Shown here: positions 34,584 through 46,750 of the stretch, piece by piece | How positions within the stretch are numbered: the first letter of the stretch is position 1 | Layout of the letters: each line of letters opens with the position of its first letter | Origin: Ilex aquifolium | Lineage: Eukaryota; Streptophyta; Magnoliopsida; Aquifoliales; Aquifoliaceae | DNA: 64,000 nt | Direction: 5' to 3' | NCBI GenBank assembly: GCA_951799425.1 | Contig: OX637406.1 | Span: 26,220,390-26,284,389, forward strand | Made by a program: the position numbers and the translations under genes | Notes under the pieces: model-generated | Database searches by the model: none | Seen by the model: the letters and a program-made list of their open reading frames with translations, nothing else | What the model was told of the DNA's origin: nothing

Positions 34584-35465
34584 TAGGTTCTCGATTTACC
34601 TTGGACTTGCTAGGCATGGGTCTAGGCAATTGCATCCATTGTGCATTACATGTTATGTGCTCTAAATGCTACATGATATATTTTATGTGTTATGTGAATA
34701 ATATGCATGATTAAATGTGTATTGAAAGGAGACACTAGGTTTAGAGAACATAACCTTGGGGGCCGGAAAGAAAAGGAACGGGACGATTTGTGGTATAGAT
34801 GTCCACTAGTGGGTGGCACACGCTCTACTAGTGAGATAAGGAGAGAAATCTCAATGTTTCGACTTTGATCCCTACCTTGGGATACTAAGTTAGTGCTCTA
34901 ATTCTATTTGACGTGTGTGTAGATGGCACATAGAGGAAGAGGTCACCGAAATTGTAAGACCCCGTACTAGAAATAAATAAGAATAATATCATATTAATAT
35001 TTATCTTAGGATGAATAAAAGAATTTTAGAAACCTTGAACCATTGTTAAAAGATTGATCATGAAGTTTGAGTGTCGGACGAATTGACTTTCAGGTCAAAC
35101 TTAGTTTCGAATGTATGTAAGCTTGATAAGGGTGATTATGTAAGTTTCTAAATATTTTTAGGTCAAAATAATGCCTCCATTGAATCCGGAAGATCGAGAA
35201 ACTTTGGGAGAGGTAATATGGGGTTTTTTTAGAAGTTAGAAAGAATTTCGGAGTTAAAACGCATTTTAGAAAGAATTCGGGTAGGAATGAATTTGACACT
35301 ACCTTAGTATTTTAGTCATAAATTTTTAATTTAAACTCCGATTGATCTGATTTTTGGAGAATAGATACTACACTTCAAGGGCTACAAAAGTTGATTTCAA
35401 GGAAATTTCCTGAATCGACTTCTAAATAGGTGAAAACTGCTCCTGAAGTTGAGACAGAAAGTTAC

Positions 35466-35580
35466 CACCGTCCGGACGCTCCAAGCACCGTCTTAACGGT
35501 ACTCCTTACCCAAAAACTTTATTTTTCATAAAAAACGGTGACTTTGAACCGTCCGGACGCCCAAGGACTGTTCGGACGCT
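35466..35580 (+). repeat. Palindrome array CCGTCCGGACG in S4
   Basis: Two perfect CGTCCGGACG copies each sit beside a decayed partner (cgtcttaacg 20 bp away; tgttcggacg 19 bp away). A half copy (aacggtgac) lies between. The array ends 51 bp before the TATA box. Confidence 0.92.
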
Positions 35581-35630
35581 ACGCTAAAAATGGTCTCGCT
35601 CAGTTTTATGATTTTTCTCCGTTTTTCACC

Positions 35631-35639
35631 CTATAAATA
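35631..35639 (+). promoter_or_regulatory. S4 TATA box
   Basis: CTATAAATA, same position relative to the array as in S3. Confidence 0.82.
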
Positions 35640-38399
35640 CCATAAGGACGTTCCTTTAGCCATGTTTCATCAATTTTCAACCCTAGGCAACCCTAGAGAG
35701 TGAGAGAGAAGGAGAAAACATAAGATTCAAAAGGGATTCTCATGTTGGAACGGATCAAACACGCTAGGTTTACACACAAACTATGGAATCAAGGTAGGAG
35801 ATTCTTCTCAAGTTCTTTCATTGAGATTTAGGGTATTATATATATATGTTTTAAATCTTCTTGATAGTTATATGAGAAATACTCATGGGTTCTTGGTTTC
35901 TTTATCATTGAAACATAGTTTTAAACGAAATACATATTTGGGTTCAAAGAATACTTGTTCTTGAATTTCCAAAACCCTAGTTCTTCCAAAATACACGTTA
36001 TATTGTGAAAAATACATGAATTCTTGATTTCTAAAGTCATATTCTTAATTAAATCATGTTTTCATCTAATACTTGATCTTGTTCGAAGAAATTATGATTT
36101 TTGGCAAAACCCTAAAATTTTGAATATTGAAATTGTAAATGTTTTCTTAATATGATCTCTTGCAGATTTTAATTCCTTTATTACTGTAGTATATTGAGAA
36201 CAGTGAAATTGTGATATTTGAATTGTTGATGAAAATTGTGATTGGTTAAGATTGTGGTTGTTGAGAATATTGTGGTTTCATCTCTTGTATGGTTTGTTGT
36301 GATGGACTTGAATTGCCTTCGAGAGCTGTCGTAGAGTGTTAGAGGTTAGTCTATCCCAGTGGGGGTGAGATGGTTGTCTAACACTTGTAGTGGATTGATG
36401 TTTGTGAGAGCAACCACTATTGTTCACGTAAGTTCGAGGCTGAGGGATGGTATACCTTTCCTTGGAAGGATTCGTCAATGCCGTGGGAGACGGTATACGC
36501 CCTTCCTAAAGTGGTTTGTGATTTGGCCCTGCAGGGAATGATTGAGATTGTGTGGTTGTGATGGGTGAACGAGGTAGAATCGTTGTGTAGATTCTTGAGA
36601 AGCAACCTACATACATGAGAATGGGGATGAACCAACATACATGAGAATATGGGAAGATGCTATTGATTTAATTATTGATTGCTTTAATTTCTTGCATGTT
36701 TATTACTGTTATTGATTTATTATATTCCATACACTTGAGATCATTACAACTTTTATGGTTTTACTCTCAAAAATTTATATATGATATTTTCCAAAAGAGA
36801 CTTGCCTTCTTTTTATTGTTTTAAAAACCTTATTGGAATTTGAGAGGGATTTCCTTTGGGCTTTTGCTCACCCCCTACAACACATTACAGATTTTGGTAG
36901 CGAGGAGGATGTCAAGTTAGATGAGCAGGTTGATCTCGAGAATGGAGAGAGTCAGTATGAGGATCCTGGAGTAGAGGCTTAGAGATGATTCGTCTTAGTC
37001 TAGATTATTTTATTTGAGAGATTTTTATGAAACAATGTTTCAGCTAGTTTTGATTATTCCGCTGTTAGATACTATTTGGTTTGAATTGTAAGTTGGAGAG
37101 GTTTTAATGTTTTATTGGCTTTAACATTTATTTTTTATTAGATAGATGAATGAATGGTTGTTCTAATGGTTATTATTAGTTGCTCTCATGGTTGGATGGT
37201 TTCTAGATAGTAATGCCTTCCAGAGTGGATTTTGGGGCGTTATAGAAATGGTCGAGGAGGTGGACGAAATAACAACCAACCAACCACCACCGGCCTTTGA
37301 CCAACAAGCCTTCATGGAGGCTATAGGCACAAGGGAGGCTACCTTTGCACAAGCTAGCGCCAATGTAGGCCAAGGGGGCTCGAGTAACCTCCAAATGTTT
37401 AAGGCACACAAGCCATCGACTTTCATGGGAGGGACGAATCCGATGGTGGCATACCATTGGTTCTAACAAGTTGATAAGATCTTAGAGGCGATGGAGATCA
37501 CGTCCGATGCCACTAAGATACGGTTAGTTGCGTTTTATCTTGAGGGAGAGGCCCATCTATGATGGGATTGGACGAAGGCCTTAAAGAACATAGAGACAAT
37601 GACATGGGGAGAGTTCCGAGAGCTCTTCATGGACAAGTACTTTTCATCGGCTGTTCGGCAAGTGAAAGCCCAAGAATTCCTAGACTTGAAACAAGGGAGT
37701 ATGCCAGTGATGAAATACATGGCTAAGTTCACTGAGTTAGCCCGTTTTGCCGATGATTACATGGCCACATACATGACCAAAATGAGGAGGTTCAAGGATG
37801 GCTTAAAGTTGTCTATCCGGGGAAAGATTGTGGGCCACCGCCTAAAAGACTTGGACTCAATGGTCGAGACAGTCATAGCCATTGAGAGGGAAGTAGAAGA
37901 CGCAAGGAGCATCCGAGAAGCGGGTGCTAAGGACAAGAAGAAGGAGGGTCAATCCTTTTCTTCTAGTTCGGGGAAGAAGTAGAAGACTTCTACCCCACAA
38001 GGATATCAAGGACAGGGCCATGGCTATCAAGGCCAAGGTCAATCCTCCCAAGGCGGGAGAAATTCCAGGACCACCTATCAGGCAGGCTAGAGGACTTGCT
38101 TCAATTGTCACCAGTCGGGCCATATGAAGCGGGATTATCCTAAGAGGCAGGGATCCTAGAGCTATGGGGCATCTCAATCCCAATCATCGGTGGGGCATCC
38201 ACAAACATTCTTCATTCCTCCCTACCCCACCATGGGCCAGGGAAGTCAGTTCCAGTTTTAGAGCGATGTACAGACCCCTACCACTTCACAAGCGGGGACT
38301 CCGCAATTAGGCCAGATGGGCCGAGTCCGAGGACAGGGCTTATAGGCCAGGACTTCGGGGACCTAGGGGCGAGTCTACGTCATCACTACTCAGACTGAG

Positions 38400-38860
38400 C
38401 CGGTGGACCAGTCGGTGATTTAGGGTACATTCTTACTTTCTCGATTATGGATAAGCGTATTATTTGACTTTGGTGCATCGCATTCATTTATTTCTATATC
38501 ATGTGTAAGAGATTTGGGCTTAGAGGTTGAGACCTTGGAAGAGTCATTGCATGTGAGTTCTCTCCTAGGAGCTTGGGGTGTGCATTGATCAGATATGTCG
38601 GGGGTGTGAGCTAGAGATCTCAGAAATTCTACTCACCGTAGACCTTAGGGTCATGGATATGTCGAAGTTTGACGTCATTCTTGGGATGGATTGGTTGATA
38701 GCACACCGAGTTATCATCGATTGTGATCAGAAGAGTGTCACTGTCTATACACCGGAGGGTGTTTGTTTTAAGTTTCAAGGGAAAAAACATGATGCTTTAC
38801 CCCAAGCCGTGTATGAATCTCGTTGGCACGGGCAGTTGATAGGTTGGCTTGCGAGCCTTA
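38400..38860 (+). pseudogene. E4 aspartic protease remnant
   Basis: FLLSRLWISVLFDFGASHSF near 38435-38495 contains the active-site motif [23 protein letters not shown] follows at about 38654, within an open frame 38578-39060 that ends at a stop before RT. A stop lies between the two halves near 38586. Confidence 0.87.
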
Positions 38861-39700
38861 CACTTCAGGATGAGTTAAGACAGGAGTTGAGTCTACCTCG
38901 GATAGTTTGTGAGTATGCAGATGTTTTTTCGGACGAGTTACCAGGATTACCTCCACATTGGCATGTAGACTTCACCATTGAGTTACAACCCAGTGTATCC
39001 CCTATTTCTTTGACTCCGCATAGAATAGCACCTGCAATGTTGAAAGAACTCAAGGTCTAATTGAAAGAATTGTTGGATAAGGGTTTCATTAGACCAAGTA
39101 CCTCACCTTGGGGTGTTCCGGTGCTATTTTCCAAGAAGAAGGATAAGACCCTTCGGCTATGTATAGACTACTAGCAGTTGAATAGGGTTACTATTAAGAA
39201 TAGGTATCCACTGCCAAAGATTGATGACTTATTTGATCAACTGAGAGGGGCAAGGGTCTACTCCAAGATAGATCTGTGCACGGGTTACCATCAATTGATG
39301 ATTAGGGAGGCAGATATCCCTAAGATGGCCTTTAGGACGCGGTATAGGCATTTCGAGTTTACTGTGATGCCATTCGGATTGACAAATGCCCCGCCGGCAT
39401 TCATGGATCTTAAGCATAGGGTGTTCCAACACTACTTAGATCAGTTTGTTGTGGTTTTTGTTGATGACATCCTAATCTACTCCAAGACTGAGGAGGAGCA
39501 TGAGGGTCACTTGAGGATTGTTCTTCAGACCTTGAGAGACCACCGGTTATACGCCAAGTTCAACAAGTGTGAATTTTGGTTGACAGAGGTGAAATTTTTG
39601 GGACACGTGGTGTCGGCTTCGGGTGTGTCAATTGAACCGGAGAAAGTTGAGGCAGTTATAAGTTGGGAGAGACCCAAGTAAGTTTTTGAGATATACAATT
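38861..39700 (+). pseudogene. E4 reverse transcriptase
   Basis: The frame runs from SPIS-LTPHRIAPA (about 39000) through a stop at 39058, LCIDY-stop (39172, codon for Arg lost), and then 167 open residues (39178-39681). These hold [28 protein letters not shown] and the intact catalytic motif [15 protein letters not shown]. Unlike E2, both aspartates survive. Confidence 0.93.
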
Positions 39701-40560
39701 TCTTGGGATTAGCAGGATATTACAAGAGATTCATTGAGGACTTCTCCCGACTACCTGCACCTATGACGAGATTGATCAGGAAAGAGGTCAAGTTTCAGTG
39801 GGATAACTCGTGCAAGAAGACATTTTAGGAGTTGAAGAGGAGGCTTATTTCAACTCCTATTTTGATAGTTTCGCAGAGGGGACAGAGGTACATGGTATAT
39901 TGTAATGCCTCAAAGGATGGACTTGGATGTGTATTGATGCAGTTCGTTAGGGTGGTGGCTTATGGTTCTCGGCAGTTAAAAAGCCACGAGCAGAACTACC
40001 CCACGCATGACGTGGAGTTGGCGGCCTTGTCTTTGCCTTGAAGGCATGATGTCACTATTTGTATGGAGAGCAGTTTGAGGTGTTTTCAGACCATAAAAGT
40101 CTGAAGTACATCTTCACGCAGCGAGACCTCAATATGAGGCAGCGCAGGTGGATGGAGTACCTGGAGCATTATGACTTCACTTTGTATTACCATCCCGGTA
40201 AGACAAACGTGGTGGTTGATGCACTCAGCTGGAAGTCATGGGGAGTCTTGGCCAGTATAGCTTCCCTAGAGTGGCTGATGTTCGAGACTGTGGGACAGTT
40301 CGTGCTACACAACAAGGGTCAGACTCAGGTCACTTTAGGGAGTTTGGTGGCTACACATCTTCCATACTGAGCAAGGTGATCGAGTCTCAGTGGTAGGACA
40401 CGAAGATATTGTCCATCAGGGATCGGGTACAGTCGGGTACAAGTGACGAGGGATGGTTCATTCAAGCGGATGGTAGTCTTCAGTTCAGGGAAAGAATTAT
40501 GGTTCCCTAGTCTGCGACTTTGAGAGATGAGATCCTTAGGTAGTTTCATTGCTCCCGTTT
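39701..40560 (+). pseudogene. E4 RNase H and linker
   Basis: GLAGYYKRFIEDFSRL (39709), [16 protein letters not shown], the [21 protein letters not shown] block, then a frameshift and [20 protein letters not shown] and [14 protein letters not shown] (to about 40230). Several catalytic acidic residues remain, but stops and a frameshift near 40040 break it. Confidence 0.88.
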
Positions 40561-41685
40561 TGATGTGCATCCAAGTGGCATGAAGATGTTTCATGATCTT
40601 CGTCACCAGTACTATTGGAGCGGGATGAAGAGACACGTCGGGGACTTTGTTAGTAGATGTCTTACGTGTCAGCAGGTCAAGACTGAGCACCAGAGACCAG
40701 CAGGCTTGATCCATCCTTTGGAGGTGGCTGAGTGGAAATGGGAGCACGTCACTGTGGATATTGTGACCCATTTGCCACAGACATCACGTAGGCATGACGT
40801 GGTGTAGGTGATAGTGGACTTACTTACAAAGTCGGTACAATTTTTGGCAGTGTGGATAACCTTCACACTGGAAGAATTCTACAAGTTGTATATACGGGAG
40901 ATAGTCCAATTACATGGGGTGCCCGTATCTATAGTATCGGATCGGGATTCCAGGTTCACGACCCATTTTTGGGAGAGTTTTCAACGGGCTATGGGGGACA
41001 TAACTGATGATGAGCACCGTTTTTCATCCCTAAATGGATGGTCAATCAGAGAGGACCATCCAGACTTTAGAGGACATGCTACGGCCATGCGTCCTTTATC
41101 TCAAGGGTAGTTGGAAAGAGCATTTACCCATAGTGGAGTTTGTCTACAACAACAGTTATCAGGCGAGCATACAGATGACACCCTATGAGACACTTTATGG
41201 GAGGCCGTGCCGTTCTCCATTTTGTTGGATGGAGGTTAGAGAGAGACCCTCCATGGGTTCGGATTTGATTAGAGATACCTCAGAGAAAGTGGACTTGATA
41301 CGGAAGCGTCTTCTCACGACTCAAAGCCGACAGAAGAGCTACGCCGACAAGCGACGACGACCTCTAGAGTTCAAGGTCGGAGATCACATCTTCTTGAAGG
41401 TGATACCTAAGAGGGGAGTGTTTAGGTTCGGGAAGTAGGGAAAGTTATCAGCGAGATATATCGGGCCCTTCAAGGTACTCGAGAAGGTTGGCACATTCGC
41501 TTATCGGTTAGCGTTAACATCAAATCTATTTGGTGTTCATGCGGTATTCCATGTCTCCATGCTTCGGAAGTACACTCTAGATCCTACACATGTGGTGGAT
41601 TGGGGTGAGCTAGTTGTTGATGAAAATGGGACCTTCGAGGAGGGACTGATGCTTATCATGGATAGCCGAGAGCAGGTTTTGCGAG

Positions 41686-43590
41686 TGATTGATGAAAAAC
41701 GTTGTTATTCCTAACCCCTAAACATCACCATTTGACATGTGTATATGACTTATGTGTGAAAGGGAGTGTCACTCTCCCTCGGGGTGATGCAAGAGATTAG
41801 GCAACAACGGATTGGTGGAAAATGGAATGAACAAAATGTGAAATGAAATACGGGTGTGTGAACAAAAGTGCTCCCCAATCGCAAAGAGTCTTTTGTGTGT
41901 CGGTGTTTTACTTGGAAAAGTATTCCAAGGTCGTCTCCTCAGGGAAGGAAAGTTCAAGTTGTGTGAAGGTGATTTTGCAAAAGGTAAAGAAAGTGAAAAA
42001 TCTTTTGTTTGAGTTTTTTGGTTGTGTTTGTGAATGGAAATGCAAGAAAAACAAGTGTTGGTTAATCCGAAGAGGTCATTCCAATGGGAATACCAAATCA
42101 ACTCAAGCCTTCCCCTAATGGTGCATAGATGAACGATTGATTCGTGGGAAGCTCGGGACTAAAGGGAGGTGAGGATCCAAGCATAACCCGTGACAATGCC
42201 TACGAGATATCAAAGACTCACAACCACGTCCTCACCCCAACCCAGTCAAACCGAACCATCGTACACCGAGAGGAGGAAAGAAAATGAGTTGAAATGACAC
42301 ACCCAAGAGGAGGTCTCCCTTGGATTAACCAACTAAAAATCTAGCTACTCATACTTGAAGGAAGGCATACAATATGTAAAGGGACATGTAAAAGAAATAA
42401 AGCACGAAACTTAAAGGAATGAAAGAAAACTTAAACTAAGAAGAAAAATATTCAATACCCATTTTAAAACTAAGAAATGAAGAAAGCTTAACACAACAAT
42501 GGTGAAATGAAGAACATGTAATTAAACTTGCAATATTCTTGAAATAAAAGAGATTACAATGCAGGAAATAAAGATTACAAGGGAACTACAACTTACTGCA
42601 ATGAAATGGGAGAAGAAAATGCAAAAACATGAATTTTATCTCTATAGCACTATTCATCTTCTTCTTCATTGAGCCAAGACTACTCCTAAGCTTAGGTAGC
42701 CACCCTCAATACAATGTGTAAAATGCTGAATATCATGGAGAGTTAGCCTTCAATTTTGGTGCATGGTGGTCTCCCCTAGCTGTGTGCAGGCCTCCCATCA
42801 ATGGGAGGCTGAATGATGGCTCTTGACAGGCTAAGGAAGAGCTAGCCTGCAACTCACTGAGCAGCCCCCTTCTCTCCCATCCTCCTTTAATGCCAAGTCT
42901 TAAAATTCTTCAAAATGTGTAAGAGAGGCATGGAGATGTGCAAGGAAATGTTGGGGGCAATGTGGGAGAATCATTGGTGGGACCCCCAAGCAAGTGGAGA
43001 AGAGTTTGCAGGTGTTCTGGGCTGTTCTGGGAGCGTACTGGTACTGTGTACCGGTACTCTAAACCTTCTGGAGTTCGAAGTACCGGTACGCAGTACCGGA
43101 ACGGTATAGTACCGGTACTGTGTACCGGTACTGTTTTCTGCTCCGGACCACTTTTCGTAGAATCGGCATAACTTTTGATCCAACCGTTGGATTGAGCTGA
43201 AATTTCGGCACAATACAGAAAACATCCAGATCTACAACTTTCATGTTTTGAACTTTTTCAGATTCGAAGTAAATCATGGTCAAAATGGAGGAAAACCGAG
43301 GATCTTTAACCCAGTGGTGTGGCTGCTGGCGCCTTTGTTACCAAACACCAATACCTCCTTGATTTCTTCACTTTTAAGCCTCCAAATCTTCATGTAATGT
43401 GTCCATGCCCTCACCACACATCCAACATAGTTGCAAGGTCCTAAAATACATGATTTAAGCTATAAAAACATGCAACATCGAGAATTCAACATTATTCATA
43501 AAATCGGCTAACTCTAAGTACTTAGATGCAAAAGTTGAGTTAAAATGCATGTAATGAGGCCTTGAAATATACAATATTTTGTGCTCATCA
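41686..43590 (-). repeat. E5 3' LTR (type III)
   Basis: Direct repeat of 46751-48655. The frames inside it (for example 41769-42118) recur in the other LTR and are not genes. Confidence 0.96.
43035..43132 (-). repeat. Palindrome array GTACCGGTAC in E5 3' LTR
   Basis: Three tight pairs have 13 bp between centres: gtactggtac-tgt-gtaccggtac, gtaccggtac-gca-gtaccggaac and gtaccggtac-tgt-gtaccggtac. Between pairs lies 'aaaccttctggagttcg', a decayed CTTCC-type site. Confidence 0.93.
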
Positions 43591-43606
43591 CACCCCCCAA
43601 CTTAAG
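43591..43606 (-). promoter_or_regulatory. E5 polypurine tract
   Basis: The minus strand reads CTTAAGTTGGGGGGTG next to the 3' LTR start TGATGAGCAC. Confidence 0.82.
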
Positions 43607-45642
43607 CTTTGCTAGTCCCTAGCAAACAAAATATAAAAAACAAGCAAACAAAATAAACTTATACTAATTCTGCAATTGCATTTAGCACATGCAATAAGCC
43701 TTTAAACCCCTAGGTGATCCCTAGTGGACGAGTTTTGTCTCGTGAAGGTTTCCAGTGAAGGTACCTACAAACTTCTTTTCCTTGTATCCAATATTTAAAA
43801 TATATTCCCTTATCTTAATTAGCAATGGGATGTCAACAATAACTTGATCCGAACACCAGAACCAATCACACATGAAACACAACATAGCCTTAAATGCTAT
43901 TCTAGAGTATCCACATACACATTCATTTTCAAACTTGTGTATGTGTGAAATGAACATGTAATTTAAACATTTGCACAATAGAATTCACATTCACTTTGGC
44001 TATCCAAATTAAGCTTCGAAGCAAAAACTCACCAAGGGTTTCTCTCAACAAAGAATAACTCAATGATTATCCGAGCATGCACTCCATGTGTATATGTGTG
44101 ATAGAATCTTGTGCACAAAACGAAGTATACTCACATATAATCCAAAAACGAAGTATGCATAAAAATGAAACAACCTTGGCATAATCTCATGAAGGGAATT
44201 CTAGGGCATTTGATAGCAAAACCAACTTCTCTTGTTCTTATCAAAGTATGCATCCCCCATGTTTCTCTAGATCATTTAGGACTTTCACGGGTTATAACAA
44301 GGCCTTGGGGTGATATTGAGGTAAGGGAGACGAAGGATATAGGATAACAAAGAGGGTTGTTTCAAGTGAAAGACATTTATTTCAAAAAGATCTCCCTTTT
44401 ATGGGATTTCTAGGCTAACACCATCACCACACTCTTTGTTTCTTTTCTTTCTTTTCCTTAACATTTTCCTTTTCTTTTGATCATTCTTTTCTTCTTCCAC
44501 CCCTTTTCTTCCTTTTCTTGGATTTTCATTTTTTTTTTTCATTGAACTCTTTGAGTTCCAACATCATTCACCCCTTTTTCTTGAGTTTCCACACCATACT
44601 TCCTTCTTTTTTATCATCACTCATACTTAGCACTAGGAACAACCAAGGCAAGGTAGATATTTATCATTTTCATTGGCTTGGTTACATGTGTGGCATGAAA
44701 ACGAATTTACAATAAGGCTCAATCAAGGCACTAGGGATAAACTTTTCACAAGAAAAAGGCAAAGGCTCAAAGCATTCAAAAATGGCCTAAGATCATCTCT
44801 AGATAAGCATAGGGGAGCATTGTACATTTCAAGACAAAGTCAATCAACTACCCAAATGCACCTAACCAAAACAAGCATAATGAGATTATTGAACAAATTT
44901 GGAATTTGAAAATTTGTTCCTTGAGTAAATGTAAGTTCCCTCCAAACAGGGATTGTCATTAAAGCTCACATGGGTTCTTACTCATCTCCACTATTCATGT
45001 CAAGCACTCAAATGTGAACTCAATCCGTAAATTGCCAAAATTACAAGTTCATGGTGCACTTAAGGTTGAGTTCAAAAGCAAACAAGTATGTGATACTCTT
45101 AGCAATAGGATAAACTTCTATAATGTGCTCATGTATTCAAAGTTCAAAATGAAGATCAAGTAATCACAAATCCCATAACCATTAGGATAGGGGAATATAG
45201 TTCAATATTGGAACCAAAATTTTTCAAAATTTTCACATTTTCCATTATTCTATACAAAAAGTGGTGGAAAATGTAAATGGTGCACCTCACCCCCCAACTT
45301 GAACCATGCATTGTCCTCAATGCACAAGGAATCATGCAATGAGAAAAAATGAAAGTTAACATGGGAAATGAGATACACCTTTTTTTTTTTTTTCTTTTCA
45401 TATATATATGTACATTAACGGAAAAAATAAAACACAAAAAGCTTGTTTACACCCCCCAACTTAGACTAGAACATGATACCCAATAAGATTTGATACAATG
45501 ATGCTCAAAGTGAAATAAGTCCAAATTAGGAAGAGGTAAACAACCTTCATGCTAAAATCTACACTACAACATTTATGAAAATAAAACTATAACAATAAAA
45601 GAAATCTAACTACTATGTACATGAAAACAAAATAGGCTCATG
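43607..45642 (-). other. E5 3' noncoding interior
   Basis: No supported gene. It contains the conserved block 43677-43775, a pyrimidine-rich run at about 44440-44560, and scattered similarity to the E3 interior (for example 'atggcctaagatcat' at about 44782 and 24051). A second purine-type tract (caccccccaacttaga) occurs near 45450. Confidence 0.7.
43677..43775 (-). other. Conserved noncoding block shared by E5 and E3
   Basis: 94 of 99 positions are identical to 22991-23089, with no gaps. The short inverted repeats ctagg/cctag and acgag/ctcgt are kept. Confidence 0.85.
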
Positions 45643-46620
45643 TCAATCCGGCTTCAATTCGGATATGAGCGTGCGCCCATTGATTTTTTTGGTTTTAACA
45701 TTTTTTTGTTGTATAAATGCCCTTACTAACCCATCTATCCAACAATACAAAGGATAAGAAGTCAAAAATCTCAACCAAATAGAAGTGTAGGCAAGTTTAT
45801 GCAATCCCAACAATGGAGTATACAATTTCTCCTTAAAAGTTTCTACACTTAACTCCTTTTCAATGCCCTTCCCAAGTTGAGAAATGTGAATCTCAACACC
45901 ACTCATATATGGAAAAATGACCTTGGGCTCATTAGCCTCTTGTGCGATAATAACTTCATTAAATTTTTCACAAACAAGAGTGGTGGGAGATTCAACATCA
46001 ATAGGCATTTCATTGGGATGATCAACCTCAATACATTGACTATGCTCAAGGTGTTGTTCTTCATGCATAGCAATAATAGCATTAGTCAATGTATCAAGTT
46101 GTTGGGTTATTTGGGCATTGAATTCCATTTGGTATTGCATAAAATCGCACCAAATATTTTCCAATTCTTCTTTGGTTGAGTTCCCGTATGCTGGATATTG
46201 GGAAAATTCATTTGGTGGTGTGAGATTGGATGAAAAATTACAAGGTTCATTCTCCCAACCATAACTCGAATAACTCGGTGTATCATAATGGTTGGGGTAA
46301 AAATTTTCGGAGGCCAAAAATGAATTTGAACCTTCACAAGCAAAGTCTTGAACCGGATAATTTATTGTGCATTCACTAGTGATGTGTCCATACTCGCCAC
46401 AAATTTCGCAAACGTTTTCAAAATAAGGGGCATTTATTGGGCACTCGTTAGTGATGTGTCCATACTTACCACAAATCTCGCAAACGTTTTCAAAATAAGG
46501 GGCATTTATTGGGCACTTACTAGTAACATGCCCATACTCATCACAAATCTCACACACATTTTGAAAACTTTGGGCATTATATACATTTTCATAAAAATTA
46601 TAAGACATAATACAAAACAC
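45643..46620 (-). CDS. E5 protein with three tandem CCHC knuckles
   Basis: 325 residues. Three knuckles, CEICDEYGHVTSKC, CEICGKYGHITNEC and CEICGEYGHITSEC, lie at residues 23-36, 47-60 and 71-84, repeated every 24 residues (72 bp). The rest has a YPAYGNSTKEELENIW segment, a possible coiled region (FNAQITQQLDTLTNAII) and an acidic middle. It ends RTLISELKPD-stop, the same end as E3. No Gag capsid core and no D-S/T-G protease motif are seen. In known Gags such knuckles bind RNA, so a genomic-RNA-binding role is inference. The start may be Met 1 or Met 5 (MSYNFYEN). Confidence 0.88.
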   Translation of the reverse strand: MFCIMSYNFYENVYNAQSFQNVCEICDEYGHVTSKCPINAPYFENVCEICGKYGHITNECPINAPYFENVCEICGEYGHITSECTINYPVQDFACEGSNSFLASENFYPNHYDTPSYSSYGWENEPCNFSSNLTPPNEFSQYPAYGNSTKEELENIWCDFMQYQMEFNAQITQQLDTLTNAIIAMHEEQHLEHSQCIEVDHPNEMPIDVESPTTLVCEKFNEVIIAQEANEPKVIFPYMSGVEIHISQLGKGIEKELSVETFKEKLYTPLLGLHKLAYTSIWLRFLTSYPLYCWIDGLVRAFIQQKNVKTKKINGRTLISELKPD

Positions 46621-46730
46621 AAACTAAAACAAAATATTTACAAAAGAAACGACATACCTTGGCCCGTGATGAAAATCACGAGACTTACCATGCCGCCCAA
46701 AATCACCCTTTGAACTCAACGCTTTACCTT

Positions 46731-46747
46731 CCCCGGCAACGGCGCCA
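46731..46747 (-). promoter_or_regulatory. E5 primer-binding site (tRNA-Asp)
   Basis: The plus strand ccccggcaacggcgcca equals the tRNA-Asp 3' end, three bases from the 5' LTR. Confidence 0.93.
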
Positions 46748-46750
46748 AAA

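Larger units (their letters stand above)
34953..37244 (+). repeat. S4: type II solo LTR in E4 gag
   Basis: 2292 bp, TGTAAGACCCCG to GGGGCGTTATA, TSD GAAAT at 34948-34952 and 37245-37249. This is the best-preserved member of its family here. Confidence 0.97.
34923..38160 (+). pseudogene. E4 gag, split by S4, with stops and a broken zinc knuckle
   Basis: ATG at 34923 starts MAHRGRGHRN, and S4 interrupts the codons that follow. Sequence resumes at 37250 (GRGGGRNNNQP) and runs through ASANVGQGGSSNLQ, WGEFRELFMDKYF, YMAKFTELARFADDYM and GLKLSIRGKIVGH, matching E2 gag. Stops occur at about 37466 (CAA to TAA), 37561 (TGG to TGA) and 37981 (CAG to TAG). The knuckle reads CFNCHQSGHMKRDY (about 38099-38140), with its last Cys changed to Tyr. 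Not functional. Confidence 0.9.

Noticed and set aside
41769..42118. 110- and 91-residue ORFs repeated at 46834-47183
   Set aside because: They are inside the paired E5 LTRs and have no recognisable domain.
46731..46747. Possible tRNA-Asp gene fragment (also 27688-27704)
   Set aside because: Only the 3' terminal 17 bases including CCA-type end are present, directly against LTRs: these are primer-binding sites.
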